Part shown: positions 30,752 to 40,050 of the stretch, piece after piece
Layout of the letters: every line of letters begins with the position of its first letter
Numbering within the stretch: position 1 is the stretch's first letter
From: Sphingomonadaceae bacterium OTU29LAMAA1
GTDB lineage: Bacteria > Pseudomonadota > Alphaproteobacteria > Sphingomonadales > Sphingomonadaceae
Assembly (NCBI GenBank): GCA_024072375.1
Contig: CP099617.1
Location: 3,479,001 to 3,543,000 of the forward strand
Direction of reading: 5' to 3'
Length of the DNA: 64,000 bases
Program-made: the position numbers and the translations under genes
Notes under the pieces: generated by a model
Seen by the model: only the letters and a program-made list of their open reading frames with translations
Databases searched by the model: none
What the model was told of the DNA's origin: nothing

Positions 30752-31417
30752 ATGCTTGCCAGCCTCGCCTCTATCGACACCTGGATCTTCGATCTGGACA
30801 ACACGCTCTATCCGGCGCGCGCGAATTTGTTTGCGCGCATCGACGCCCGGATGACCGCCTATGTCGCGCGCCGCCTCGGCCTGCCCGAGCAAGAGGCTCG
30901 TGATGTCCAGAAAGAATACTTCCATCGCCACGGCACGACGCTGACCGGGCTGATGGCGGATCATGGCGTCGATCCGCACGAATTCCTCGCCGAGGTGCAC
31001 GATGTCGAGATGGATGTGCTGGAGCAGGACGCGCCGCTCGCCGCCGTGATCGCGCAACTGCCCGGTCGCAAGCTGGTCTTTACCAACGGCGACAAGCCCT
31101 ATGCGCTGAAGGTGCTCGACCGGCTGGGTCTGGGCGAGAGTTTCGAGGCCGTGCACGACATCCATGCGATGAACCTCGTCCCCAAGCCGCACCCGTCGGC
31201 CTATGCGGGTCTGTGCGCAGCGTTCGGCATCGATCCGACCCGGGCCGCTTTCTTCGAGGATATGGCGCGTAATCTAACACCGGCGAAGGCGATCGGCATG
31301 ACCACGATCTGGGTCGACAACGGGTCCGAACAAGGGCCTGAGCCGCGCCGCGATCATATCGACTACACCGTCCACGACCTAGCGCCGTGGCTGCAGCATA
31401 TCATGGAGGCATCATGA
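30752..31417 (+). CDS. HAD-family pyrimidine 5'-nucleotidase
   Basis: A 221-residue HAD hydrolase of the Sdt1/PhoE-like subgroup. Motif I is [12 protein letters not shown] (nucleophile Asp), motif II VFTNGD, motif III Lys near [10 protein letters not shown], motif [11 protein letters not shown]. These enzymes dephosphorylate UMP/CMP or similar small phosphates. The start [11 protein letters not shown] at 30752 places motif I near the N-terminus as usual. The stop overlaps the dapD start (ATGA). Confidence 0.9.
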   Translation: MLASLASIDTWIFDLDNTLYPARANLFARIDARMTAYVARRLGLPEQEARDVQKEYFHRHGTTLTGLMADHGVDPHEFLAEVHDVEMDVLEQDAPLAAVIAQLPGRKLVFTNGDKPYALKVLDRLGLGESFEAVHDIHAMNLVPKPHPSAYAGLCAAFGIDPTRAAFFEDMARNLTPAKAIGMTTIWVDNGSEQGPEPRRDHIDYTVHDLAPWLQHIMEAS

Positions 31418-32226
31418 GCCAGCATCTGGCGACCGTCATCGACTCTGCGTGGGAGGATCGCGCGAATCTGGGCTTCGATACCGGTGGCGAGGTTCGCGAC
31501 GCGGTCGAGGCGGCGCTCGCCTCGCTCGACGCGGGCGAGGCGCGCGTCGCCGAGCCGGACGGTGAAGGCGGCTGGCGGGTCAACCAATGGCTGAAGAAGG
31601 CGGTGCTGCTCAGCTTCCGTCTTAACGACAATGTCGTCATGCCGACCGGGCATTTTGACAAGGTGCCGCTGAAATTCGCCGATTGGGACGAGAGCGCGTT
31701 CCGTGCCGCGGGCTTCCGCGCGGTGCCCGGCTCCGTCGTCCGCCGCGGCGCCTTCATCGGCAAGGGCGCGATCCTGATGCCCAGCTTCGTCAACATCGGC
31801 GCCTATGTCGGTGAGGGCACGATGGTCGATACCTGGGCGACGGTGGGGTCGTGTGCCCAGATCGGCAAGAACGTCCATCTGTCGGGCGGTGCGGGCATCG
31901 GCGGCGTGCTGGAGCCGTTGCAGGCGGACCCGGTCATCATCGGCGATGGCGCCTTCATCGGCGCGCGGGCGGAGGTCGCCGAGGGCGTCCGCGTAGGCGA
32001 GGGGGCCGTGCTGTCGATGGGTGTCTATCTCGGCGCTTCGACCAAGATCGTCGATCGCGCCACCGGCGAAGTGTTCAAGGGCGAGGTGCCGCCCTATGCG
32101 GTCGTCGTGCCAGGCTCGATGGGTGGCGGCGACGGCAAGCCCGGGCTGTATTGCGCGGTGATCGTGAAGCGCGTCGATGCTCAGACGCGGAGCAAGACCA
32201 GCATCAACGAATTGCTGCGGGATTGA
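31414..32226 (+). CDS. dapD: Tetrahydrodipicolinate N-succinyltransferase
   Basis: A 270-residue enzyme of the succinylase branch of lysine/diaminopimelate synthesis; it adds succinate from succinyl-CoA to tetrahydrodipicolinate. An N-terminal helical domain (1-100) precedes a left-handed beta-helix with hexapeptide repeats (about 105-225, e.g. [20 protein letters not shown]). The start at 31414 has GGAGG upstream and overlaps the nucleotidase stop. Length is normal. No other dap gene is nearby. Confidence 0.96.
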   Translation: MSQHLATVIDSAWEDRANLGFDTGGEVRDAVEAALASLDAGEARVAEPDGEGGWRVNQWLKKAVLLSFRLNDNVVMPTGHFDKVPLKFADWDESAFRAAGFRAVPGSVVRRGAFIGKGAILMPSFVNIGAYVGEGTMVDTWATVGSCAQIGKNVHLSGGAGIGGVLEPLQADPVIIGDGAFIGARAEVAEGVRVGEGAVLSMGVYLGASTKIVDRATGEVFKGEVPPYAVVVPGSMGGGDGKPGLYCAVIVKRVDAQTRSKTSINELLRD

Positions 32227-32260
32227 CCGAATAGCACTTGCCCTCCAGCCTCGACCCGTC

Positions 32261-32284
32261 TTCCGTCATCCCGGCGAACGCCGG
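32261..32284. repeat. Dispersed GTCATCCCGGCG-type repeat, family C
   Basis: TTCCGTCATCCCGGCGAACGCCGG: contains the palindrome CCGGCGAACGCCGG and shares its first 16 bases with the copy at 2473. It sits in the 208-base gap between dapD and the porin gene. Confidence 0.65.
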
Positions 32285-32434
32285 ATTGCGGACGGGTGGG
32301 GAAGGTCGGCTGACGTAGAGCGTGACGCATCCGCCACACGTTCCCGCGAACGCTCCGATCGGCGAACCAAAGCCGGATCGATCCGTTGTCGGCTTCGGCG
32401 GTGCGTCGCCGTGCGGATTTCTCGACAGGTTTCG

Positions 32435-33871
32435 ATGACGTTTTCTCCCTTGCGCGCCGCCACGGCCAGCTTCGTTTCCCTGCTGCTCAGCGGTGCGGCC
32501 CAGGCGCAACAGGTGGATGTCGGTGCTTCGCCGCCCGCTCCGGATGCTGCAGAGGCGGCGCCGGACAGCAGTCCGGGCGATACCCGTCGGCGTCCCGCGA
32601 CACCGATCAGCCGTGTGCGCGATACGTCGCCGTCCGCGTTGATCGGTGACACGCAGAGTTCGCCGCCGCCCGGCCTGATCGGTGACTGGCAGACGATCCG
32701 GACGCGGCTGGGTGAGCGCGGCATCGGCGTCACCGCGCGCTACGCCTCGGAAAGCGGCTATAATTTTGCAGGTGGCGACCGGAAGCTGTTTCGCGAAACG
32801 GGGCAGTTCGATGCGGGCGTGTTGTTCGATCTCGACAGGCTGATCGGGCTGACCGGCGGTGCGCTTCAGGCGACCGTGACGTGGCGGCGCGGGCGTAATC
32901 TGACCAGCGATGCTGGCATCGAATCGCTCCAGCAGGTGCAGGAGGTCTACGGGCGCGGGCAGACGGTGCGCGTGACGCAGCTCTGGTACGAACAGCGCAT
33001 CGGGCCCGCGGTCGAGATCAAGCTCGGCCGTACCAACCCGGGCGAGGATTTCGCGGTCTTTTCCTGCCATTTCATGAACCTCAGCTTCTGCGGCGCACAG
33101 CCGGGCAATCTGGTCGGCGATCACTGGCAGAACTGGCCGGTAGGGCAGTGGGGCGCGCGTGTCCGCGTCTCCTTGCCCCGGGACCTGTACGTGCAGGGCG
33201 GGGTGTACGAGATCAATCCGCGCAACCTCGACAACAGCTTCTTCATTGCGCGATTCACGGGCGCGACGGGCGTGCTGATCCCGGTCGAGATCGGCTGGAC
33301 ACGGGGCGGCAATACCGGGGAGCGCGGCGGCAACGTCGGGTCGTACAAGGTCGGCGGCTGGATCGGCACCGCGGATGGCGACGACGTGCTGTTGGACCGT
33401 AACCGCAACGCGAGCATCGTCACCGGGCTGTCGCCACTTCGACGATCGAGCCGCTACGGCGTCTATGCGACGATGCAGCAGCAGCTGACCGGCACGTCGA
33501 AGGACGGCAAGTCGCTGACCGGGCTGTCGATGTTCGCCAATGTGACGCAGGCCGATCGCGCGACTTCGGTCACGGACAATCAGGTGTCGCTGGGGCTGTT
33601 GTACAAGGGACTGGTGCCGGCGGTGCCGGGTGACGTGCTCGGATTCGGTTTGGCGCGCACCAACGTGAACGGGCGCGCGGCGCGCACGGACCGGCTGGTG
33701 CCGGGAACCGCGGTGCGACACGCCGAATATGCGGCAGAGGTGTATTACAGCATCCATCCCGCCGACTGGCTCGAACTGCGGCCCAACCTGCAATACATCC
33801 GTCATCCCGGCGGGATACGGCAGGCGGACGACGTCGGTGTGCTGGGTATGAAGGCAGCGATCACCCTGTAG
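32435..33871 (+). CDS. OprB-family carbohydrate-selective porin
   Basis: A 478-residue outer-membrane protein with a signal peptide (cleavage probably after SGAAQA near residue 23), a Pro/Ala/Asp-rich linker to about residue 80 and a beta-barrel beginning LIGDWQTIRTRLGERGI. OprB-type landmarks are the CHFMNLSFCG segment, VGQWGARVRVSLPRDLYVQGGVYEINP, and a C-terminal pattern ending in VLGMKAAITL. It should admit sugars. The ATG at 32435 is used because the sequence upstream is repeat and intergenic DNA. No sugar transporter is adjacent. Confidence 0.88.
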   Translation: MTFSPLRAATASFVSLLLSGAAQAQQVDVGASPPAPDAAEAAPDSSPGDTRRRPATPISRVRDTSPSALIGDTQSSPPPGLIGDWQTIRTRLGERGIGVTARYASESGYNFAGGDRKLFRETGQFDAGVLFDLDRLIGLTGGALQATVTWRRGRNLTSDAGIESLQQVQEVYGRGQTVRVTQLWYEQRIGPAVEIKLGRTNPGEDFAVFSCHFMNLSFCGAQPGNLVGDHWQNWPVGQWGARVRVSLPRDLYVQGGVYEINPRNLDNSFFIARFTGATGVLIPVEIGWTRGGNTGERGGNVGSYKVGGWIGTADGDDVLLDRNRNASIVTGLSPLRRSSRYGVYATMQQQLTGTSKDGKSLTGLSMFANVTQADRATSVTDNQVSLGLLYKGLVPAVPGDVLGFGLARTNVNGRAARTDRLVPGTAVRHAEYAAEVYYSIHPADWLELRPNLQYIRHPGGIRQADDVGVLGMKAAITL

Positions 33872-33954
33872 ATCGGCGGCGACCGCTTCCATGCTCGACA
33901 AGCCCGACGCACGGGCGTATCGACTTGTTATACACGTTAAACAAAGGGAACAGC

Positions 33955-34929
33955 ATGCCCGACGCCAGCCCCAATTCGAGCCAAGTTCTCGACCGCGTTC
34001 TCGTCCTCGAAATGGTGCGCGTGACCGAGGCGGCGGCGATCGCCGCGTCGACGCTGACCGGGCGTGGCGACGAGAAGGCGGCCGATGCCGCAGCGGTCGA
34101 GGCGATGCGCGAGGCGCTGAACGAGCTCGACATGGACGGGACGGTGGTCATCGGCGAGGGCGAGCGCGATGAGGCGCCGATGCTGTTCATCGGCGAAAAG
34201 GTCGGCACGGGCAAGGGACCGGCGATCGACATCGCGCTCGATCCGCTGGAAGGCACGACGATCTGCGCCAAGGCAGGCCCGAACAGCCTCGCCGTGCTGG
34301 CGATCTCGGAAAAGGGCGGTCTGCTCAATGCTCCAGACGTCTACATGGACAAGATCGCGGTCGGGCCGAACCTGCCTGCCGGGATCATCGACCTCGACAA
34401 GACGCCGACCGAGAACGTGAACGCGATCGCCGCCGCGAAGGGCGTCAAGCCGAGCGATATCATCGCCTGCGTCCTCGATCGGCCGCGGCACGAGGCGCTG
34501 ATCGCCGAATTGCGCGGCATCGGTTGCGGCGTGATGCTGATCGGCGACGGTGATGTGGCTGGCGTCATCGCGACCGCCGATCCGGACACCACGATCGACG
34601 TCTACATGGGCTCCGGCGGCGCTCCCGAAGGCGTGCTGGCCTGCGCCGCGCTGCGCTGCGTCGGCGGCCAGTTCAAGGGTCGCCTGCTGTTCCGCAACGA
34701 CGACGAACGCGGCCGTGCGCGGAAGTGGGGGATCGAAGACCTCGACAAGCAATACGATCTCGAGGAGCTAGCCAAGGGCGACTGCATCTTCGCCGCAACC
34801 GGCGTCACCGACGGTTCGCTGCTGGAAGGCGTCAAGCGTCGCAAGGGCAAGATGACGACCGAGAGCGTCGTGATGCGCGCCTCGACGGGCACCGTGCGCT
34901 GGGTAAAGGGCGAGCATCGTACTGCGTGA
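33955..34929 (+). CDS. glpX: Class II fructose-1,6-bisphosphatase
   Basis: A 324-residue gluconeogenic phosphatase of the GlpX type. Metal-binding and active-site segments are clear: MDGTVVIGEGERDEAPMLF, IALDPLEGTTI and GSGGAPEGVLACAA. The ATG at 33955 has AAAGGGA upstream. Monocistronic by position; a repeat-rich 265-base gap follows. Confidence 0.95.
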   Translation: MPDASPNSSQVLDRVLVLEMVRVTEAAAIAASTLTGRGDEKAADAAAVEAMREALNELDMDGTVVIGEGERDEAPMLFIGEKVGTGKGPAIDIALDPLEGTTICAKAGPNSLAVLAISEKGGLLNAPDVYMDKIAVGPNLPAGIIDLDKTPTENVNAIAAAKGVKPSDIIACVLDRPRHEALIAELRGIGCGVMLIGDGDVAGVIATADPDTTIDVYMGSGGAPEGVLACAALRCVGGQFKGRLLFRNDDERGRARKWGIEDLDKQYDLEELAKGDCIFAATGVTDGSLLEGVKRRKGKMTTESVVMRASTGTVRWVKGEHRTA

Positions 34930-34960
34930 CGGGATGATGCGGCCCGACGGGCTTACCGTC

Positions 34961-34986
34961 GTTGCTTCGCCTCGCCCGCAATGACG
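34961..34986. repeat. Dispersed GTCATTGCGAGC-type repeat, family D
   Basis: GTTGCTTCGCCTCGCCCGCAATGACG is the reverse complement of a sequence close to the one at 52415, matching at most positions. This short element is widespread in bacterial intergenic DNA. It lies between glpX and the CPBP gene. Confidence 0.6.
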
Positions 34987-35011
34987 AACCCGGTGTTGTT
35001 CTTTACTCTCT

Positions 35012-35116
35012 GTCACCACGGACGTGTTCCGGGGTCCACTGCGCCGCTTGGGGGAGTGCCTGAGCCTCAAGCCTTTCCGTTGCCGCACGGTGGAGCCCGG
35101 GCACGTCCGGGGTGAC
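35012..35116. repeat. Inverted-repeat element, GTCACC..CGGGGTCCAC type
   Basis: The arm GTCACCACGGACGTGTTCC... (35012-35039) is an imperfect reverse complement of 35089-35116 (GGTGGAGCCC...GGGGTGAC) across a 49-base spacer. The whole could fold into a 105-base hairpin. It probably belongs to the same broad group as the family C fragments. Confidence 0.7.
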
Positions 35117-35194
35117 GGATTGCATGGAGCGGGCGAGTGCCTGCCTTCGGGCGGCGAATTCCCGGTTTCCTGACCGTCCCGTTATGGGTGAGCG

Positions 35195-35929
35195 ATGCTC
35201 GTCTTCATCCTCCTCACGCTGACCCTGGCGTATCAGGCTGCGTTGCTGCGGCGTGGCGGCATGTTCGCGCCCCTCCGCCTGCGCCTGGCATCGCGTCATC
35301 TGCGCGGGGCGTCGGCCCTATGGCTTGGCTACGGCCTGCCAGCGCTGGTCGGCCTGCTCGCGACGGTGCGGCTCGCCGGCCTTGCGCACCTGCCGCCGGA
35401 ATTCCTGCCGTTGGCCTGGTATGTGGGGGTGCCGCCCGGCTCGATCGGTATCGCGCTCGTGCTGGTCGGACTGGGCGCGGGCAGCCTGCTCGGGCTGGTA
35501 CTGACATGGTGGCGGGCGCGTCGTGGGCGAGCGCCATGGACCGCGGGCGACGTGCGATCGATCATGCCGGCGAGCGATGCCGACCTGTGGCCGGCCGCGG
35601 TGCTGGCGGTGTCGGCGGGGGTGGCGGAAGAGTTGTTCTATCGGCTGTGGCTGCCGCTGATCGTCGCCATGGCCAGCGGATCGGGAACCGCGGGGGTGAT
35701 CGTCGGCACGCTCTGCTTCGCGGCGATGCACCGCTATCAGGGCTGGGCCGGTGTCGCCGCCAACACGATCGGCGGCGGGCTGCTCATGGCGCTCTACATG
35801 GGCAGCGGCGCCCTGTGGCTGCCGATCGCGGTGCATGCGCTGGTCGACCTCAACGCGCTGGTGCTGAGACCGGCGCTGTCCGCACGCTGGCGGCGGCAGC
35901 TCAGTTCTTCAGCCGCCAGCCGCTCTTGA
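35195..35929 (+). CDS. CPBP-family intramembrane metalloprotease
   Basis: A 244-residue protein with about seven membrane helices. The Abi/CPBP motifs are present: EELFYR (about residues 147-152), FAAMHRYQG and HALVDLNAL, which carry the Glu and His residues of the putative intramembrane protease site. The family includes CAAX prenyl proteases and bacteriocin-immunity proteins; substrate unknown. Its last 29 bases overlap the end of the convergent ABC permease gene. Confidence 0.88.
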   Translation: MLVFILLTLTLAYQAALLRRGGMFAPLRLRLASRHLRGASALWLGYGLPALVGLLATVRLAGLAHLPPEFLPLAWYVGVPPGSIGIALVLVGLGAGSLLGLVLTWWRARRGRAPWTAGDVRSIMPASDADLWPAAVLAVSAGVAEELFYRLWLPLIVAMASGSGTAGVIVGTLCFAAMHRYQGWAGVAANTIGGGLLMALYMGSGALWLPIAVHALVDLNALVLRPALSARWRRQLSSSAASRS

Positions 35930-36662
35930 AGATCCACGCGATCACCGCGAGGCACGCCACCAGGAATCCGAGCGTCACCCCCAGGCTGACCGCGATGTCG
36001 ACGTCGCCCTTGCCGAAGAAGCTCCAGCGGAACCCGCTGACCAGATAGACGACCGGGTTGAACAGGCTGACCGTCCGCCACGCCGGGGGCAACATGTCGA
36101 TCGAATAGAAACTGCCGCCCAGGAACGTCAGCGGGGTGATGAGCAGCATCGGCACGAAGTTCAATTGCTCGAAGCTCTTCGCCCAGATGCCGAGGATGAA
36201 GCCGAACAGGCTGAACGCCACCGCGGTCAACAGCAGGAACGCGATCATCGCGCCGGGATGCAGGACCGTGATCGGCACGAAGAACGACGAGGTCGCAAGG
36301 ATGATAAAACCCAACACCACCGATTTCGTCGCCGCCGCACCGACATAGCCCAGCACCATCTCCATCGACGAGATCGGCGCGGAGAGCAGTTCGAAGATCG
36401 TGCCGGTGAATTTGGGGAAGTAGATGCCGATCGAGGCATTGCCGACGCTCTGGGTCAGCAGCGACAGCATGATGAGGCCGGGAACGATGAAGCTCCCATA
36501 GGCGATGCCGTCCACCGTCTGCATCCGGCTGCCGATCGCCCCGCCGAAGACGATGAAATACAGGCTGGTCGTCAACACCGGCCCGACAAGGCTCTGCCAC
36601 AGGGTGCGCAGCGAACGCGCCATTTCGAAGCGATAGATCGCCCAGATGCCATGCAGGTTCAT
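35901..36662 (-). CDS. ABC-2 type transporter permease
   Basis: A 253-residue protein with six membrane helices and the ABC-2 pattern (N-terminal [53 protein letters not shown]). Close in layout to the YadH/NodJ group of exporter permeases. Start overlaps the ATPase stop by ATGA, so the two are one operon. The substrate is unknown. Confidence 0.91.
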   Translation of the reverse strand: MNLHGIWAIYRFEMARSLRTLWQSLVGPVLTTSLYFIVFGGAIGSRMQTVDGIAYGSFIVPGLIMLSLLTQSVGNASIGIYFPKFTGTIFELLSAPISSMEMVLGYVGAAATKSVVLGFIILATSSFFVPITVLHPGAMIAFLLLTAVAFSLFGFILGIWAKSFEQLNFVPMLLITPLTFLGGSFYSIDMLPPAWRTVSLFNPVVYLVSGFRWSFFGKGDVDIAVSLGVTLGFLVACLAVIAWIFKSGWRLKN

Positions 36663-37588
36663 GCGCGTGTCTCCACCAGATCGACGAAGATGTCCTCTAG
36701 GCTCGATTTGGAGGTCTCGAGGTCCTTGAAGCCGATGTGGCGATCGGCCAGTTCGCGCAGCAGCGAGGGGATGCCGGTATGCTCTTCGGTCGCATCGAAG
36801 ATGTAGCGCAGCGTCCTGCCATCGTTGACGAGGCTGAGCTGCCAGCGTTCGAGGCCGGGCGGCACTGCGTCGAGCGGATCGACCAGAGCGAGGTCGAGTT
36901 CGCGCTTACCGAGTTTTTTCATCAACGCCGCCTTTTCCTCGACCAGCAGCAACTTGCCCTGGTTGATGACGCCGACGCGGTCGGCCATCTCTTCGGCTTC
37001 CTCGATATAATGCGTCGTCAGGATGATCGTGGTGCCGCGTTCGCGCAGGCCATGGACCAGTTTCCACATGTCGCGGCGCAAGGCGACGTCGACACCGGCG
37101 GTGGGTTCGTCGAGGAACAGGATTTCGGGTTCGTGCGCCAGCGCCTTGGCGATCAGCACGCGGCGCTTCATCCCGCCGGACAGCTCCATGATCCTGGAAT
37201 CGCGCTTGTCCCAGAGCGAGAGGTCACGCAGCACCTGTTCGATATAGGCGCTGTGGCCCGAGCGGCCGAACAGCCGGCGGGAAAAGGTGACGGTGGCGAG
37301 AACGGTTTCGAACATGTCGACCGACAGTTCCTGCGGCACCAGTCCGATGCGGCTTCGTGCGGCCTTGTAGTCGGTGAGCGCGTCGTGACCGGCGACGGTG
37401 ATCGTGCCGGTCGACGGGGTGACGATCCCGCAGATGATGCTGATGAGCGTGGTCTTGCCGGCACCGTTGGGGCCGAGCAGCGCGAAGATCTCGCCCTTGT
37501 TGATCGTCAGGTCGACGCTGTGCAGCGCAGTGAAGCCGCCCTTATACGTCTTGGACACGCCGGCGACGGCGAGGATCGGTTCTGGCAT
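36659..37588 (-). CDS. ABC transporter ATP-binding protein
   Basis: A 309-residue ATPase: Walker [13 protein letters not shown], signature [12 protein letters not shown], Walker [14 protein letters not shown]-loop [10 protein letters not shown]. The C-terminal extension of about 80 residues resembles YadG and NodI, with which the permease downstream also agrees. It is the first gene of the exporter pair; repeat family A lies upstream. Confidence 0.93.
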   Translation of the reverse strand: MPEPILAVAGVSKTYKGGFTALHSVDLTINKGEIFALLGPNGAGKTTLISIICGIVTPSTGTITVAGHDALTDYKAARSRIGLVPQELSVDMFETVLATVTFSRRLFGRSGHSAYIEQVLRDLSLWDKRDSRIMELSGGMKRRVLIAKALAHEPEILFLDEPTAGVDVALRRDMWKLVHGLRERGTTIILTTHYIEEAEEMADRVGVINQGKLLLVEEKAALMKKLGKRELDLALVDPLDAVPPGLERWQLSLVNDGRTLRYIFDATEEHTGIPSLLRELADRHIGFKDLETSKSSLEDIFVDLVETRA

Positions 37589-37653
37589 TGGGGTCCCCCT
37601 GTGGCCGCGGAGATAGGGGGCGGGATGGGGGAGTGCTAGTGGGCCGTAACTCT

Positions 37654-37803
37654 CATTCCACCCCCGCGAGCGGGAGGGGGACCGTTCGGCGTCAGCCGAA
37701 TGGTGGAGGAGGAGGTAGGCGACGCCCTCTGCAATGGGTTCGTCGCTTGCCTCCCCCTCCGTGACCGCTTCGCGGCGCCACCTCCCCCCTGGCGGGGGAA
37801 GGC
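37654..37803. repeat. Dispersed palindromic repeat family A, copy 2 (two different halves)
   Basis: The left part (about 37671-37725: GGGACCGTTCGGCGTCAGC ... GGTGGAGG ... GTAGGCGACG) and right part (37745-37803: CTCCCCCTCCGTGACC ... CACCTCCCCC ... GGCGGGGGAA) are distinct half-elements. The right half matches the arms at 5956; the left half reappears inverted in the copy at 46271. It fills most of the gap between the ABC exporter and the DsbA-like gene. Confidence 0.8.
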
Positions 37804-37816
37804 TTTATAGACCAGA

Positions 37817-38530
37817 TTACCCGGCGCGTGCCGCGGCGATCGCTTTTTCGATCTCCTCGATCGGTAGTGCGCCCGACAATATCCGGTTGCCGACGACCCA
37901 GCTCGGCGTGCCGTTCATCCCCAGCTTCGCCGCGGTCTGCATATTCTTCGCGATTTCCGCATCCACCGCACCGACATCGATCGCCGCCAGCGATACGCTT
38001 GCCTTCGCCGCCGCAGCCTTGATCGACGCCTCGCTCACCGGCCCGCCCGCATACAGGGCATCGTGGAAGCCGAGGAACTTGCCCTGCTGCGCCGCCGCCA
38101 GGCTGGCGCGGGCGGCGATGCGGCTTTCGTCCGACAGGATCGGCAGATCGCGGTAGACGACGCGCAGCTTGGGATCGCGCTTGATGAGGTCGGCGATCAG
38201 CGGCAGCGCCGCACGGCAATAGCCGCAATTATAGTCGAAATATTCGACCAGCGTAACATCGCCCTTTGGATTTCCAGCCCATGCGCTGCCGAACGGCGTC
38301 GTGATCGCGTCGCGGTTGGCGGCGACGGCCTGACCCGATTGCTGATCCTGCAACTTCTGCATCGCTTGCGGGATGAGCTCCGGGTGCGCGAGTACGTAAT
38401 CGTGAACGACGCGTTCGATCCGCGCCTGATCGGCGCCACCGGGCGCGGCAAAGCGATCGTAGCTGAAGACGGCGCCCGCGCCGATCACCGCGCCGAGCCC
38501 GGCGATCAGCGGTAAAGTATAGCGTTTCAC
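37817..38530 (-). CDS. DsbA-family thiol:disulfide oxidoreductase
   Basis: A 237-residue exported thioredoxin-fold protein with an N-terminal membrane/signal segment (5-23), an N-terminal helical domain (about 33-75) and the active site CGYC at Cys102/Cys105, then cis-Pro in GTPSWVVG. This build (Com1/BdbD/ScsC-like) is used for periplasmic disulfide formation or isomerisation. It starts with GTG inside the stop of the M48 protease gene (GTGA), so the two are translated together. Confidence 0.92.
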   Translation of the reverse strand: MKRYTLPLIAGLGAVIGAGAVFSYDRFAAPGGADQARIERVVHDYVLAHPELIPQAMQKLQDQQSGQAVAANRDAITTPFGSAWAGNPKGDVTLVEYFDYNCGYCRAALPLIADLIKRDPKLRVVYRDLPILSDESRIAARASLAAAQQGKFLGFHDALYAGGPVSEASIKAAAAKASVSLAAIDVGAVDAEIAKNMQTAAKLGMNGTPSWVVGNRILSGALPIEEIEKAIAAARAG

Positions 38531-39879
38531 CGTTTTTTGTACTTCTTAGGGTTGTCGTCCATGTCGTTCTGCGCGGCCATGGCAATGTCCTGCGCGCGGA
38601 TCCAGTCGGACGTGTTGGCGGGAATATTGGCGAGCGCGTAGCGCGCGCTTTGTGCGGCGGTACGATGATCGCCGTTCATGCTGGCACGTTCGGCGGTGGC
38701 GAGCGCGGCGCGGGCGGTGTCGCCGGTCAGTTCGTAGGCGGTGCCTAGTTGATACCAGGCGAATGGATTCTCGTCGTCCCGCCCGGTGGCGACGCGCAGC
38801 ACCTTGATCGCCTCGGGGTAGTTCGCCTTGTCCTCGGTCGCGATCAACGCATGGCCGAAGGTGGTGGCGATCAGCGAATTGTTGCGCGTGCCCTCGGTCG
38901 CCGCCCGCAGCGGTGCGATCGCATCGGCCGGGCGGCCGGCCTCGAGCAGGATCTGGCCACGGATTTCCTGAAAATAGGGATCGTTCGGATCGGCCCTGAC
39001 CAGCGCCAGCGATTCGGCGTCCGCCTTGTCCGGATAGCCGGCCTTGTGAAAGGCGTAAGCGCGGGCATACCGAGCGTAGATACTGGTGTCGGTTACCGGA
39101 AAGTCGCGCAGCGTACGGTCGGGCGACATGACATAGCCCTCCAGCTTCGCCTTCACCCGGCGAAAGCGCTCTTCCAGCGCCGGGTCCGATGGCTTGCTCC
39201 ATGCGGGCGAAGCCTGAAGATCGGCTGTCAGGTGCGCGATGCGGTCGCCCGATAGCGGATGCGTCTGCATGAACGGATCGATATTCTCGACCCCGTAGCG
39301 ATATTCCTGCTGCTGCAACGTCTTGAAGAACGACAGCATGCCCTTGCCGGTGATCCCGGCGGTGGTGAGGTAGCGCGCGCCGGCGGCGTCGGCGGCGGAT
39401 TCCTGGGTACGGCTGAACGACAGGTATTTGCCCATGCCGGCGGACTGGCCCAACGCCATGATCCCGGCGCCGGCCTCGCCCGCGCCCGCAGCGATCGCGG
39501 CGAGGCCCAAGACCATCGACAACAGGGTGATGTTCATCGCCGGCTTGATGCCCGCGTCCGCCAGCACGACGTGGCCGTCGGCGATATGGCCGAGTTCGTG
39601 CGCGATCACGCCCTGCACCTGATTGGCGTTGGCCGCTGCCTGCAACAGGCCCGAGTGGACGTAGACGGTCTGGCCGCCGGCAACGAAGGCGTTGATCGAT
39701 TCATCGTTGATGAGGACGACCTTGACGTCGCGTGGACTGAGGCCGGCGGCTTTTACCAGCGGCACCGACATATCGGCGAACATCGCCTCCGTCTCGGCAT
39801 CGCGCAAGATCGACTGGGCGTAGGTCGGCTGAGCAAACAACAGCGTGGCCGTCGCGGCGGCTAGGGCGAAGCGCTTCAT
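38527..39879 (-). CDS. M48-family periplasmic metalloprotease with TPR domain, BepA-like
   Basis: A 450-residue protein: signal peptide (cleavage near AYA of TYAQS, residues 1-22), zinc protease domain with HELGH (His94-His98), and a C-terminal helical/TPR region (about 280-440). This is the layout of BepA/YfgC, which handles misfolded outer-membrane proteins. The ATG at 39879 is used because it begins a clear signal peptide; sequence upstream in frame is intergenic. Operon with the DsbA-like gene, which fits a joint role in envelope protein quality control. Confidence 0.91.
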   Translation of the reverse strand: MKRFALAAATATLLFAQPTYAQSILRDAETEAMFADMSVPLVKAAGLSPRDVKVVLINDESINAFVAGGQTVYVHSGLLQAAANANQVQGVIAHELGHIADGHVVLADAGIKPAMNITLLSMVLGLAAIAAGAGEAGAGIMALGQSAGMGKYLSFSRTQESAADAAGARYLTTAGITGKGMLSFFKTLQQQEYRYGVENIDPFMQTHPLSGDRIAHLTADLQASPAWSKPSDPALEERFRRVKAKLEGYVMSPDRTLRDFPVTDTSIYARYARAYAFHKAGYPDKADAESLALVRADPNDPYFQEIRGQILLEAGRPADAIAPLRAATEGTRNNSLIATTFGHALIATEDKANYPEAIKVLRVATGRDDENPFAWYQLGTAYELTGDTARAALATAERASMNGDHRTAAQSARYALANIPANTSDWIRAQDIAMAAQNDMDDNPKKYKKR

Positions 39880-40050
39880 AGGGCAGGACCGCTGAGGGTG
39901 GGCACGAGGTGAAGCATAGGCACCGGGGCGGGTAAGGTCACGGGTAAACGGGCGTGCATGCGACGGGATGTAGTTCGCCGCGGTGAACGGCGGGTGAGCG
40001 GGCAAGGCTGGCAACCATCCGCGAACCTGCTACACGCCATTTCCAGTATC

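Noticed and set aside
35195..35929. CPBP protein as a bacteriocin-immunity or phage-abortive gene
   Set aside because: The family name Abi is historical; no bacteriocin or defence gene is adjacent, so only the generic intramembrane protease call is supported.
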